The notes: generated by a model not told the origin, from the sequence alone. 64,000 nucleotides of DNA from G963422565 sp963422565 (GCA_963422565.1 OY730228.1:806001-870000), one strand, 5' to 3'; positions 27,732 to 36,485 are shown, counted from the stretch's first letter. Numbers and translations: made by a program.

Positions 27732-28690
27732 GATCCGGTCCCGCCCGGGGCGGACATGCGTTCCGCGGCGCGCAGCCTCGCCGATCTCGCGCGCGGGTTG
27801 GCGGCGCATTCGGATCTCGAGGGGCGGCGCGGTCGGCGGTGCAGCAGCCTGAAGGTCGCCGGCCGGCCGGATTCGCTGCGGTCCGGCCGGTGCCGCGAGG
27901 GGCGGGGACGCCCGCCGGCACGCTCGAACAGGAAGTTCTTCACCCGGCGGTCCTCGAGCGAGTGGAAGGTGACCGCGGCGAGCCGCCCGCCGGGGCGAAG
28001 TAACGCCTCGGCCGCTTCGAGACCGCGGGTCAGCTCCCCGAGTTCGTCGTTGATGCAGATACGGATCGCCTGGAAGGTACGGGTCACCGGATCGATCGCC
28101 GTGCGGCCCCGGCCGCTCCCGACGACCGCGCGAACGACCCCGGCGAGCTCTCCGGTGCGAGTGATCGGCTTCCGGGCACGGGCGGCGGCGATCGCGCGGG
28201 CGATGCGACGAGCGCCGCGCTCCTCCCCCAGCATGTAGATCAGATCGGCGAGGGTGTCCTCGGGCTCCCCGTTCACGAGGTCGGCGGCCGTCCGCCCGGT
28301 TCCCGACATGCGCATGTCGAGCGGACCGTCCTTGAGGAACGAGAAGCCGCGCACCGCGTCATCGAGCTGTATCGACGATACGCCGACATCGAGCGCGACG
28401 CCGTCGACCCGGTCGATCCCGCGGGCGGCGAGCAGCGCATCCATCCTGCCGAAGCGGCCCAGGACCAAGGCGAAACGGTCGCCGTACCGCGATCGCAACT
28501 CGTTTCCCGCCGGCACCGATGCCGGATCGCGATCGATGCCCCAGACGGTGCAGTCGGCGGCATCGAGGAACGCGCGGCTGTAGCCCCCCTGTCCGAAGGT
28601 GCCGTCGACATAGAGGGCGCCGTCCCGCGGCGCTATCGCCGCCAGCACCTCGGCCAGCATGACCGGCACGTGACGACGCGGCGCGCTCAC
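27728..28690 (-). CDS. rsmH: 16S rRNA (cytosine1402-N4)-methyltransferase RsmH (MraW)
   Basis: An AdoMet-dependent methyltransferase of 320 residues modifying C1402 in the ribosomal P site. It begins RRHVPVMLAEVLAAI, has the AdoMet loop VDGTFGQGGYSRAFL, LDVGVSSIQLDD in the centre, and VTFHSLEDRRVKNFL near the C-terminus, all RsmH hallmarks. GTG at 28690 overlaps the mraZ stop (GTGA); the longer open frame to 28780 lies inside mraZ. Confidence 0.96.
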   Translation of the reverse strand: MSAPRRHVPVMLAEVLAAIAPRDGALYVDGTFGQGGYSRAFLDAADCTVWGIDRDPASVPAGNELRSRYGDRFALVLGRFGRMDALLAARGIDRVDGVALDVGVSSIQLDDAVRGFSFLKDGPLDMRMSGTGRTAADLVNGEPEDTLADLIYMLGEERGARRIARAIAAARARKPITRTGELAGVVRAVVGSGRGRTAIDPVTRTFQAIRICINDELGELTRGLEAAEALLRPGGRLAAVTFHSLEDRRVKNFLFERAGGRPRPSRHRPDRSESGRPATFRLLHRRPRRPSRSECAANPRARSARLRAAERMSAPGGTGS

Positions 28691-29175
28691 CAGCCCTCGC
28701 CTCCCTCGTCCCGGTCGAGATACTCCTGAACCCTCCGCAGCTCCTTCCGCATATGGGCGTCGAAGGTCTCCGGGCTCCATATCTCGAACCGGTGGCCGCG
28801 GCCGACGAAGGTCGCGCGGTCCGCGATCCCCGAATGAGACGCCAGATCCCTGGGCAGGACGATCCGCCCCTCACCGTCGATGGGCAGTTCGACGCTCGCG
28901 CTCATGATGAATTCCAGGATCCCGGCTTCGGGGCCGGAGCCACCGACCAGCAACTGCCTGAAGCTGCCGCTGTCCAGATCCATCTCCGACCGATGCCTGC
29001 TCAGCCGCCCTTGAAACTCGCGGTCGAAGCCGATCAGCAGCGGCCGCCCAGGACGCGGAAAGACGATCACGGAGGGCGCATCCGACTTCGGGATCGCGGC
29101 ACGAAACGGCGCAGGGACGGAGACCCGACCCTTTCGATCGACCCTGTGGTGATAAGTCGAGCGAAACGTTGACAA
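28687..29175 (-). CDS. mraZ: Transcriptional regulator MraZ
   Basis: A 162-residue MraZ with two AbrB-like halves: HRVDRKGRVSVPAPFR (residues 10-25) and LPIDGEGRIVLPRDLA (about 97-112), each with the DXXGR element. MraZ is the DNA-binding repressor of its own dcw operon in bacteria studied. The start is TTG at 29175, supported by GGGAGG five bases upstream; no nearby ATG fits. It is the first gene of the operon. Confidence 0.94.
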   Translation of the reverse strand: MSTFRSTYHHRVDRKGRVSVPAPFRAAIPKSDAPSVIVFPRPGRPLLIGFDREFQGRLSRHRSEMDLDSGSFRQLLVGGSGPEAGILEFIMSASVELPIDGEGRIVLPRDLASHSGIADRATFVGRGHRFEIWSPETFDAHMRKELRRVQEYLDRDEGGEGW

Positions 29176-29180
29176 CTTCG

Positions 29181-29186
29181 CCTCCC
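29181..29186 (-). promoter_or_regulatory. Ribosome-binding site fixing the TTG start of mraZ
   Basis: GGGAGG on the minus strand, five bases upstream of TTG 29175. It is the main reason to accept the unusual TTG initiator. Confidence 0.7.
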
Positions 29187-29278
29187 TGCCACCCGGGGCG
29201 TCGACCCGCGTGAGGCGTCTCCATCGACGCGACGGACGGCAGCACCAACCCTCGTTTATGGTCTATCATGCCATTTTA

Positions 29279-29303
29279 TGGGAATCAATGGGAACACTTG
29301 CAT
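29279..29303. promoter_or_regulatory. Candidate MraZ operator (TGGGA direct repeats)
   Basis: On the + strand TGGGA (29279-29283) and TGGGA (29289-29293) are separated by five bases, and a degenerate third unit TGCAT follows after five more. MraZ is known to bind direct TGGGN repeats with this spacing upstream of its own gene. The site is about 105 bp upstream of the mraZ start. A GAATC (GANTC, CcrM methylation motif) at 29282-29286 sits inside it. Confidence 0.6.
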
Positions 29304-29423
29304 ATTCGGGCGAATTCCGTCGTTGAATTGTGTGGATAGTTTGCCGTCCTCGATCCGGCTTGTCGGGTGCCGGATCGTTCGGGGGTTGCGAGATCGAACC
29401 CTGTCGCCGTTCGTTTGTTTTAT

Positions 29424-29438
29424 ATTCACTTTTTGTTC
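29424..29438. promoter_or_regulatory. LexA-box-like sequence
   Basis: ATTC, seven bases, GTTC: one mismatch from the alphaproteobacterial SOS box GTTC-N7-GTTC, with the T-rich spacer usual in such boxes. It lies 250 bp upstream of mraZ. A single near-match may be chance. Confidence 0.25.
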
Positions 29439-29710
29439 AAGGGCGCACAGCGTATCCGAGGGCGCGGAGTGTTCCTGCGACGGGCGTCAGCGGTCGTCCA
29501 CGGATCGTCGATCCTCGCCTTGCCCGCGGTTTGGAGCGCCATTCGAATAGCGCGACCGAACCGAATGCATGACGAGTTCGCGTCGCGTTCGCCCGCGAAA
29601 CCATGCTGGATCCCAACGCCTTGCCCCGTTTCAAGCGCAGCTACCGGTTCACGCGCTGAAATCCCATCGGACATGGTGGGAGGACCTCCGAAAGCCGCAG
29701 GGCTCGAAAG

Positions 29711-29730
29711 CCGCGCGCGGGGTCGCGCGG
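29711..29730 (-). terminator. Hairpin downstream of RNase P RNA
   Basis: On the minus strand CCGCGCG and CGCGCGG form a seven-pair stem with a short loop directly after the rnpB 3' end, followed by only a weak T-run (CTTTC). Possible rnpB terminator. Confidence 0.35.
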
Positions 29731-29733
29731 GGT

Positions 29734-30113
<380 letters not shown>

Positions 30114-30120
30114 CTGCGAA

Positions 30121-30149
30121 AGCCTGCGCCGACCGACCCGCCGCGTCAA
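30121..30149 (-). promoter_or_regulatory. Probable rnpB promoter
   Basis: Minus strand TTGACG (30144-30149), 17 bp, CAGGCT (30121-30126), then the P1 strand starts 8 bases on. The -35 is near-consensus and the -10 poor. The -35 hexamer contains the stop codon of ampD. Confidence 0.4.
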
Positions 30150-30832
30150 GCCATCTGCGGCGCGATCGCGTGCAGCAGCCCCATCGACTCGGCGTCCAAC
30201 CGGCCATCGCAGCGCGCCGGCCTGAAACGACGCTGAAAGGCGGCCAGGCCCGCGGCGAACCTCCGCTCGTCAGGCGCCACGGCATAGCCGCACGACCCGA
30301 GAAGCGCCCGGGCGGCGGTCCGGTCGGGAGCGCGGGGCGACGGCGCCGCACGGGGGGCGAACGCGAGGCCGCGCCGGGCAAGCCGGGGCCAGTCGAATAG
30401 CTCGCCCGGGTCCCGCTTGCGCATCGGGGCGACATCGGAGTGGGCGACGACGCGGCGCGGATCGATTCCCCGGCGCGCCAATATGTCGGCGAGCAGATTC
30501 TCGAGGGCCGCCATCTGGTCCTCAGGGTACGGCCGGTAGTCCGGGCCGTGCCCCGGATTGACCAGTTCGATACCGATCGAGCGGTCGTTGACGTCGCTGG
30601 CGCCGCGCCAGCTCGACACGCCGGCATGCCAGGCCCGGCGCGCCTCGTCGACCAGCCGGTGGAGCCGGCCGTTCTCCTCGATCAGATAGTGGGCGCTGAC
30701 CCTGGCCGCCGGATCGCAGAGCCGACGAAGGGCGGCCCGCGCGCTCGCCATGCCGGTATAGTGGAGCACGATCAGACCCACCCGCGCTCCTTCGGGCCGC
30801 GAGGAGTGATTCGGCGATGGCGTTTCGATCAC
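30146..30832 (-). CDS. ampD: N-acetylmuramoyl-L-alanine amidase (AmpD type)
   Basis: A zinc amidase of the amidase_2 family, about 228 residues, that removes peptides from (anhydro)muramyl peptides in murein recycling. It begins IETPSPNHSSRPEG, typical for AmpD. Zinc ligands are the His of LIVLHYTGM (residue 24) and the His and Asp of VAHSDVAPMRKRDPG. NDRSIGIELVNPGHG is the conserved central segment. The C-terminal 70 residues (LLGSCGYAVAPDE...FQRRF...DGRLDAES) form a peptidoglycan-binding domain. No signal peptide is seen. The start is uncertain: GTG 30832 is 26 bp after the preceding gene; the longer frame to 31015 overlaps that gene. Confidence 0.88.
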   Translation of the reverse strand: MIETPSPNHSSRPEGARVGLIVLHYTGMASARAALRRLCDPAARVSAHYLIEENGRLHRLVDEARRAWHAGVSSWRGASDVNDRSIGIELVNPGHGPDYRPYPEDQMAALENLLADILARRGIDPRRVVAHSDVAPMRKRDPGELFDWPRLARRGLAFAPRAAPSPRAPDRTAARALLGSCGYAVAPDERRFAAGLAAFQRRFRPARCDGRLDAESMGLLHAIAPQMA

Positions 30833-30858
30833 GGCCGCGCCGCTCGAAGCAGCGGCGG

Positions 30859-31098
30859 TCAGGCGGCGGTCCGACGATGCTCCGAGGAACGGTCGCGCCT
30901 GCTCTCCGGCTCCCGATAGGCCATCTTCACATGCTCGGCGCAGTAGGAGAAGGAGTCGAGCGTCTTCTTGCCGCAATAGCGGAAGTCGTCTGTCCCGGGC
31001 TCGCCGAAGGGCCACTGGCAGGTCCGGAACGGCGACGCCTTGCTCATCTTCATCAGCGAGACGATATCTGAGTCCTTCGGCATCACTCGTTGTTCCAT
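30859..31098 (-). CDS. Minimal GcrA-domain protein
   Basis: 79 residues. The centre, CQWPFGEPGTDDFRYCG followed by SYCAEH, matches the C-terminal part of the alphaproteobacterial cell-cycle regulator GcrA, including a C27/C42/C53/H56 pattern that could bind zinc. The N-terminal helix-turn-helix region that gives GcrA its DNA contact is absent; instead there are about 25 residues without known features. In full-length GcrA this C-terminal region contacts RNA polymerase sigma70. Here it could act as a partner-binding module or antagonist, but that is inference. The chosen ATG at 31098 has no clear Shine-Dalgarno; ATG 31083 is an alternative. A good promoter lies just upstream. Confidence 0.75.
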   Translation of the reverse strand: MEQRVMPKDSDIVSLMKMSKASPFRTCQWPFGEPGTDDFRYCGKKTLDSFSYCAEHVKMAYREPESRRDRSSEHRRTAA

Positions 31099-31122
31099 GA
31101 TTTCGGGAGGTTGCGCGTAGGT

Positions 31123-31151
31123 TTGATATGGGCGCCCTGCGAGGAGGTCAA
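31123..31151 (-). promoter_or_regulatory. Sigma70-type promoter of the GcrA-domain gene
   Basis: Minus strand TTGACC (31146-31151), 17 bp, TATCAA (31123-31128). Transcription would start near 31116, less than 35 bases before either candidate ATG, and could continue into ampD. Confidence 0.6.
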
Positions 31152-31214
31152 GATTACCGATCCCGAAAGTCCGAAAGGTGCGTCAATTTGCTGCAGATCG
31201 ACGCGCCCGGCCCG

Positions 31215-31943
31215 TCACCTCAAGGCGCGTTCCCGGCGTACCCGATCCCAGGCGGCATTGACCCGCGCCATCCGCTCCGTCGCGATCTCGACCAAGTCCT
31301 CGGGCATCCCCTGCGCGACCAGTCGGTCGGGGTGGTGCTCCCGGATCAGCCGTCGCCAAGCCTCGCGCACGGTGGCGTCGTCCGCCTCCCGCGGGACCCC
31401 GAGCACCGCATAGGGATCGATCTCATCGCCGCCCGCATGGGCGGCATGGACGCGGGCGAAGGCCGCATCGTCGAGGCCGAACAGCCGGGCCACCTCCGAC
31501 AGATAGGCATGTTCGGCGGGATGGATGACCCCGTCCGCCTTGGCGATATGGAACAATGCGTGGAGGAGCTCCTCGAGCACCGACGGTTTGTCGGCGAACA
31601 TACGCGCGATCTGCCGCGCATAGGGTTCGAACCCGCGCGCATCCTTGCGGGCGAGATTGAACAGACGCCCGACATTCTTGCGCTCCTGCGGAGGGATCTG
31701 AAACAGCTCGCGAAAGACAGCGATCTCGTCTCGGGTGACCCGTCCGTCGGCCTTGGCCATCTTGGCGCTGAGCGCGATCACCGCGATGGTAAAGGCGGTT
31801 TCCGCCGCGTCGCCGTCTTTCGACGGTTTGGCGGCCATTCGATCCACGGCGTGACCGGCCACGGCGCCCAGCAGCGCTCCCAACGGCCCGCCGAGCGCGA
31901 GACCCGCCGCCCCCCCGATGATCTTTCCCCAGATCCCGGCCAC
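31215..31943 (-). CDS. TerB-DnaJ protein (DjlA-like co-chaperone)
   Basis: About 242 residues. A glycine-rich N-terminal stretch (GGAAGLALGGPLGALLGAVAG, residues 10-30 approximately) could insert into the membrane as in DjlA. A TerB domain (about 45-165) carries the paired acidic motifs AKADGRVTRDE and AKADGVIHPAE. A C-terminal J domain follows with HPD at 204-206 for stimulating DnaK. The frame is open very far upstream but that part is a shadow of the opposite gene. GTG 31943 (VAGIWGKIIGG) is the natural start. It is transcribed divergently from the oxoprolinase gene, 120 bp away. Confidence 0.88.
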   Translation of the reverse strand: MAGIWGKIIGGAAGLALGGPLGALLGAVAGHAVDRMAAKPSKDGDAAETAFTIAVIALSAKMAKADGRVTRDEIAVFRELFQIPPQERKNVGRLFNLARKDARGFEPYARQIARMFADKPSVLEELLHALFHIAKADGVIHPAEHAYLSEVARLFGLDDAAFARVHAAHAGGDEIDPYAVLGVPREADDATVREAWRRLIREHHPDRLVAQGMPEDLVEIATERMARVNAAWDRVRRERALR

Positions 31944-32063
31944 GATCGCCCCGTCTCGCCAGACCCGCGGGCACTCTACCACCCGACATCGGCCGGCGGT
32001 CGAGTTTATGTTGCGGGCGGCACGCCGTATAAACCGGCATCGAAACGCGGGCGGAGCGCAGGC

Positions 32064-35000
32064 GTGGCGGGCTGGCAATTCTGGATCGATCGCGGCGGCA
32101 CGTTCACCGATTTCGTGGGCCGAGCGCCGGACGGCGAGCTGAGGACCTGGAAGCTGCTCTCGGAGAACCCCGAGCGCTATGCCGACGCCGCCGTTCACGG
32201 CATTCGCCAGGCGCTGGACCTGACGCCCGACCGGCCGATTCCCGCCGATGCGATCGATGCCGTGAAGATGGGCACGACCGTCGCCACCAACGCATTGCTG
32301 GAGCGCAAGGGCGACCGCAGCCTCCTGGTGATCACCAAGGGCTTCGGCGACGCGCTGCGGATCGGCTACCAGAACCGCCCCGACATCTTCGCGCGCCGGA
32401 TCTCGCTGCCCGAACAGCTCTACGAACGGGTGATCGAGGTCGACGAGCGGGTGACCGCCGAGGGCGAGGTGCTGGTGCCGGTCGATCTGGAGGCCGCCCG
32501 CCGAGGCATGGAAGACGCCCATGGCGACGGGATCCGCTCGGTCGCGATCGTCCTCCTCCACGGCTACCGCTACCATGATCACGAGGCGGCGCTCGCCGGG
32601 CTCGCCGAGGAGATCGGCTTCACACAGGTCTCGGTCTCCCACCTCGTCAGCCCGCTGATGAAGCTGGTCGGGCGCGGCGACACGACCGTGGTCGATTCCT
32701 ATGTTTCGCCGATCCTCCGCCGCTATGTCAGCGGCGTATCCGGCGAGCTCGGCACCACCCGGTTGATGTTCATGCAGTCCAATGGCGGACTCGCCGACGC
32801 CCGGTTCTTTCGCGGCAAGGACAGTATCCTCTCGGGCCCCGCCGGCGGCATCGTCGGTGCCGTGCGCACGGCGGCCCGCGCCGGTTTCGACAGGCTGATC
32901 AGCTTCGACATGGGCGGCACGTCCACCGATGTCGCGCATTTCGACGGCGAATACGAGCGCGCCTTCGAGACGCTGGTGGCCGGCGTCAGAATGCGGGCGC
33001 CGATGATGCGGATACACACCGTCGCCGCGGGGGGCGGGTCGATCCTGCATTTCGACGGTGCCCGCTACCGCGTCGGCCCCGAGTCGGCGGGCGCCAACCC
33101 GGGACCCGCGAGCTACCGGCGGGGCGGACCGCTCACGGTCACCGACGCCAACGTGATGACCGGCAAGATACGGGCGCGCTTCTTCCCCCGCGTCTTCGGG
33201 CCGGACGGCGGCCAGCCCCTCGACGAGCGCGTCGTCGCCGAGGGGTTCTCCGCGCTCGCCGAGAAGATCGCCGCCGAAACCGGCGACCGGCGCCGACCGG
33301 TCGAGGTCGCCGACGGGTTCCTGCGGATCGCCGTCGAGAACATGGCCAACGCCATCAAGCAGATCTCCGTCCAGCGCGGCTACGACGTGACCGAGTACGC
33401 ACTCAACTGCTTCGGCGGCGCCGGGGGCCAGCACGCCTGCCTGGTCGCCGACGCGCTGGGCATGCGACGGGTGTTGATCCACCCCTTCGCCGGCGTCCTC
33501 TCCGCCTACGGGATGGGGCTGGCCGACCAGCGGGTGATGCGCGAACGGGCGGTCGAGGCGGTGCTCGAGGAGTCGCTGCTGCCCGAGATCGGCGCGGCGT
33601 TCGAGGCGCTCGAGGCCGACGGCAGGGCCGAGATGCAGCGCCAGGGCGTGGACTCCGCGCGCATCTTTTCGGTCCACAAGCTGCATCTGCGCTATGAAGG
33701 CACCGACACCGCGCTCGTCGTCGACCGCGGCGCGCGCGACGAGATGATCGCCGCGTTCGAGGCGACCCACATGCAGCAATACGGCTTCGTCGCCCCGGAG
33801 AAGGCGCATATCGTCGAGGCGTTGTCGGTCGAGGTGGTCGGCCGGTCCGACGCCGAGGACGTTCCCGCCGGTGGGAACGTCCGGGCGGCGGCGGCGCCCG
33901 AGCCGATCGACCGGGTGGAGGTCTTCGCCGCCGGCGCCGTGCGGCAGACGCCGGTGCACGACCGGGAAGCCCTGCCCGTCGGCGCCCGGATCGACGGGCC
34001 GGCGATCCTCGTCGAGCGCAACGCGACGACGGTGGTCGAGCCCGGATGGCGGGCGGACATCACTCCGCGCGACCATCTCGTGCTGACGCGGACCGAGCCC
34101 GCGCCGCGGCGGAGCGCTGTCGGCACCGATGCCGACCCGGTGATGCTGGAGGTGTTCAACAACCTCTTCATGTCGGTCGCCGAACAGATGGGCAGCGTGC
34201 TCCGCAACACCGCCTACTCGGTCAACATAAAGGAGCGGCTCGACTTCTCATGCGCGATCTTCGACGCCGGGGGCGAGCTGGTCGCCAACGCGCCGCATAT
34301 CCCGGTGCATCTCGGCTCGATGTCGGAGAGCGTGAAATCCATCATCCGGCAGCGCGCGGGAACGATGCGCGCCGGGGATGTCTTCATGCTCAACGCGCCC
34401 TATAACGGCGGCACGCATCTGCCCGACGTGACCGTCGTCACGCCCGTCTTCGACGAGACCGGCGCGGCGATCCTCTTCTACGTCGCCTCGCGCGGCCACC
34501 ACGCCGAGATCGGCGGCGTCACGCCGGGGTCGATGCCGCCCGATTCCCGCCATATCGACGAAGAGGGCGTGCTGATCGACAATTTTCAACTCGTCGCCGG
34601 CGGCCGGCTGCGCGAGGCCGAGACGGAGGCGCTGTTCCTCGGCGCGCCCTGGCCCACGCGCAACTTCCGCCACAATCTCGGCGACATCAAGGCGCATATC
34701 GCGGCCAACGAGAAGGGCGTCCGGGAACTCCGGCGGATGGTCGGCCATTTCGGGCTCGATGTCGTGCACGCCTATATGCAGCACGTCCAGGACAATGCCG
34801 AGGAATCGGTCCGCCGGGTGATCGCGGCCCTTGGCGACGGCGCGTTCACGACCGAGATGGATTTCGGGGCCAGGATCGCCGTGACGATCGAGATCTTCCG
34901 GGACGCGCGGTCGGCGCGGATCGACTTCTCCGGGACCTCGCCGCAGCAGGACAACAATTTCAACATCACCTCGGCGGTGGCGGTGGCCGCGGTCCTCTAC

Positions 35001-35675
35001 GTGTTCCGCCTGATGGTCGATGACGACATCCCGTTGAACGCGGGCTGTCTCAAGCCGCTCGACATCGTCATCCCGGACGACTGCATGCTGAATCCCAAAT
35101 ATCCGGCGGCCGTTGCCGCCGGCAACGTCGAGACCAGCCAGGCCATCACCGAAGCGCTGGTCGGCGCGCTCGGCCTGGCGGCGGCGAGTCAGGGAACGAT
35201 GAACAACGTCACCTTCGGGAACGAGCGCTACCAGTATTACGAGACGATCTGCGGCGGCGACGGCGCCGGCCCCGGCCATGACGGGGCGAGCGCCGTCCAT
35301 ACCCATATGACCAACACCAGGCTCACCGACCCCGAAATCCTCGAATGGCGCTTCCCGGTGCTGCTCGACTCCTTCGAGATTCGCCGCGGCTCGGGAGGAA
35401 CCGGGCGGCACAAGGGCGGCAACGGCGTGATCCGCAAGCTGCGATTCCGCGAGAAGATGACGGCGGCCGTCCTGTCCTCGCGCCGCCGCATCCCGCCCTA
35501 TGGCATGGCCGGCGGCGCGGCGGGGGCGGCCGGGCGCAACTATGTCGTGCGGCGCAACGGCGATATTCTTCCCCTCGGCGGGACCGACCAGGCGGAGATG
35601 GAGGCGGGCGACGTTCTGGTGATCGAAACGCCGGGCGGCGGCGGATACGGGGCGGAGGGAGACGCCGAGCGATGA
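32064..35675 (+). CDS. Fused hydantoinase/5-oxoprolinase (OplA type)
   Basis: A 1203-residue single-chain enzyme joining both halves of the hydantoinase/oxoprolinase superfamily. HyuA part, residues 1 to about 690: DRGGTFTDFVG at 9-19, KMGTTVATNALLERKG, SGPAGGIVGA, FDMGGTSTDVAHF near 280, and a C-terminal domain. HyuB part, from about 690: NTAYSVNIKERLDFSCAIFD, NAPHIPVHLGSM, NDPF-like APYNGGTHLPDVT, ending PGGGGYG. This architecture is that of ATP-dependent 5-oxoprolinase, which hydrolyses 5-oxoproline to glutamate; N-methylhydantoinases usually keep the halves apart. GTG 32064 follows GGAG at 7 bases; the longer frame to 31128 runs over the opposite djlA-like gene. ATGA overlap with the next gene. 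Confidence 0.88.
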   Translation: MAGWQFWIDRGGTFTDFVGRAPDGELRTWKLLSENPERYADAAVHGIRQALDLTPDRPIPADAIDAVKMGTTVATNALLERKGDRSLLVITKGFGDALRIGYQNRPDIFARRISLPEQLYERVIEVDERVTAEGEVLVPVDLEAARRGMEDAHGDGIRSVAIVLLHGYRYHDHEAALAGLAEEIGFTQVSVSHLVSPLMKLVGRGDTTVVDSYVSPILRRYVSGVSGELGTTRLMFMQSNGGLADARFFRGKDSILSGPAGGIVGAVRTAARAGFDRLISFDMGGTSTDVAHFDGEYERAFETLVAGVRMRAPMMRIHTVAAGGGSILHFDGARYRVGPESAGANPGPASYRRGGPLTVTDANVMTGKIRARFFPRVFGPDGGQPLDERVVAEGFSALAEKIAAETGDRRRPVEVADGFLRIAVENMANAIKQISVQRGYDVTEYALNCFGGAGGQHACLVADALGMRRVLIHPFAGVLSAYGMGLADQRVMRERAVEAVLEESLLPEIGAAFEALEADGRAEMQRQGVDSARIFSVHKLHLRYEGTDTALVVDRGARDEMIAAFEATHMQQYGFVAPEKAHIVEALSVEVVGRSDAEDVPAGGNVRAAAAPEPIDRVEVFAAGAVRQTPVHDREALPVGARIDGPAILVERNATTVVEPGWRADITPRDHLVLTRTEPAPRRSAVGTDADPVMLEVFNNLFMSVAEQMGSVLRNTAYSVNIKERLDFSCAIFDAGGELVANAPHIPVHLGSMSESVKSIIRQRAGTMRAGDVFMLNAPYNGGTHLPDVTVVTPVFDETGAAILFYVASRGHHAEIGGVTPGSMPPDSRHIDEEGVLIDNFQLVAGGRLREAETEALFLGAPWPTRNFRHNLGDIKAHIAANEKGVRELRRMVGHFGLDVVHAYMQHVQDNAEESVRRVIAALGDGAFTTEMDFGARIAVTIEIFRDARSARIDFSGTSPQQDNNFNITSAVAVAAVLYVFRLMVDDDIPLNAGCLKPLDIVIPDDCMLNPKYPAAVAAGNVETSQAITEALVGALGLAAASQGTMNNVTFGNERYQYYETICGGDGAGPGHDGASAVHTHMTNTRLTDPEILEWRFPVLLDSFEIRRGSGGTGRHKGGNGVIRKLRFREKMTAAVLSSRRRIPPYGMAGGAAGAAGRNYVVRRNGDILPLGGTDQAEMEAGDVLVIETPGGGGYGAEGDAER

Positions 35676-36469
35676 CCTACGAAAAGATCCCCGCGATCGC
35701 CGATCCGGCCGCGTTTCGCAGGCTGTGCCGCGAGGGCGGGTTCGCGGGGCCGAGCTCGGGCCATGCGCCGGGCTTCGTGCAGGCGAACATGGTCGTCCTG
35801 CCCGAAGCCGAGGCCGGGCCGTTCGCCGAGTATTGCGCGCGCAACCCCGGCCCCTGCCCGATCCTCGAAATCCTGCCGCCCGGCGCCTTCGAACCGGTCG
35901 AGACCGCGCCGGACGCCGATGTTCGGACGGACCTGCCGCGCTACCGGGTCTTTCGCCAAGGCGCGCTCGATGCCGAGCCGACCGATATCCGGGATATTTG
36001 GCACGACGATCTGGTCACCTTCCTGCTCGGCTGCTCCTTCATCGCGGAGGACGCCTTGCACAAGGCGGGGCTGACGATCCGACACATCGCCGAGACCGGC
36101 TATGTGTCGATGTACCGGACCGACCTGCCGACGCTGCCGGTCGGCGCCTACCACGGCCCGCTGGTCGTTTCCATGCGCCCCTTCGCCCCGGTCGACGCCG
36201 AGCGCGCGGCGGCGGTCACCCGCCGCTACCCGATGGCCCACGGAGCGCCGATCCACCGCGGCGACCCGGCCGAGATCGGGATCCGCGACATCGCGGCGCC
36301 CGAATACGGCCGGCCGGTCACCATCGAGCCAGGCAAGATCCCCGTCTTCTGGGCCTGCGGCGTTACCCCCCAGGAGGCGATTCTCAACGCGCGGCCGGAA
36401 CTCGCGATAACCCACATGCCGGGCTGCATGTTCGTCGGGGACAGAACGGCGGACTCGACGCGCATCTGA
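35672..36469 (+). CDS. D-glutamate cyclase/putative hydro-lyase family protein (DUF1445)
   Basis: A 265-residue protein of the DUF1445 family. Recognisable stretches are SGHAPGFVQANMVVLP (near 29-44), CARNPGPCPILE, FLLGCSFIAEDAL, GPLVVSMRPF, and the C-terminal PVFWACGVTPQEA with ITHMPGCMFVGD. The mammalian relative DGLUCY interconverts D-glutamate and 5-oxo-D-proline. That fits the directly preceding 5-oxoprolinase-type gene, whose stop it overlaps by 4 bases (ATGA). The pair could open or form a pyroglutamate-like ring. The actual substrate is not shown by the sequence; bacterial members are often named only putative hydro-lyase. Confidence 0.85.
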   Translation: MTYEKIPAIADPAAFRRLCREGGFAGPSSGHAPGFVQANMVVLPEAEAGPFAEYCARNPGPCPILEILPPGAFEPVETAPDADVRTDLPRYRVFRQGALDAEPTDIRDIWHDDLVTFLLGCSFIAEDALHKAGLTIRHIAETGYVSMYRTDLPTLPVGAYHGPLVVSMRPFAPVDAERAAAVTRRYPMAHGAPIHRGDPAEIGIRDIAAPEYGRPVTIEPGKIPVFWACGVTPQEAILNARPELAITHMPGCMFVGDRTADSTRI

Positions 36470-36485
36470 CAGGGGGGACAGCGAA

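Larger units (their letters stand above)
29176..29733. other. mraZ-rnpB intergenic control region, 558 bp
   Basis: This is less GC-rich than its surroundings, especially 29260-29440. It contains the candidate MraZ operator, a LexA-box-like sequence and the hairpin after rnpB, which are listed separately. The mra promoter must lie here but no -35/-10 pair is good enough to name. Short frames such as 29278-29550 on + have no supporting features. Confidence 0.6.

Noticed and set aside
29278..29550. Possible 90-residue cysteine-containing protein upstream of mraZ
   Set aside because: It begins inside the MraZ operator, has no ribosome site and no domain.
31128..32063. N-terminal extension of the oxoprolinase frame
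   Set aside because: It runs antisense over the TerB-DnaJ gene and has no family similarity; the family start with a GGAG site is at 32064.
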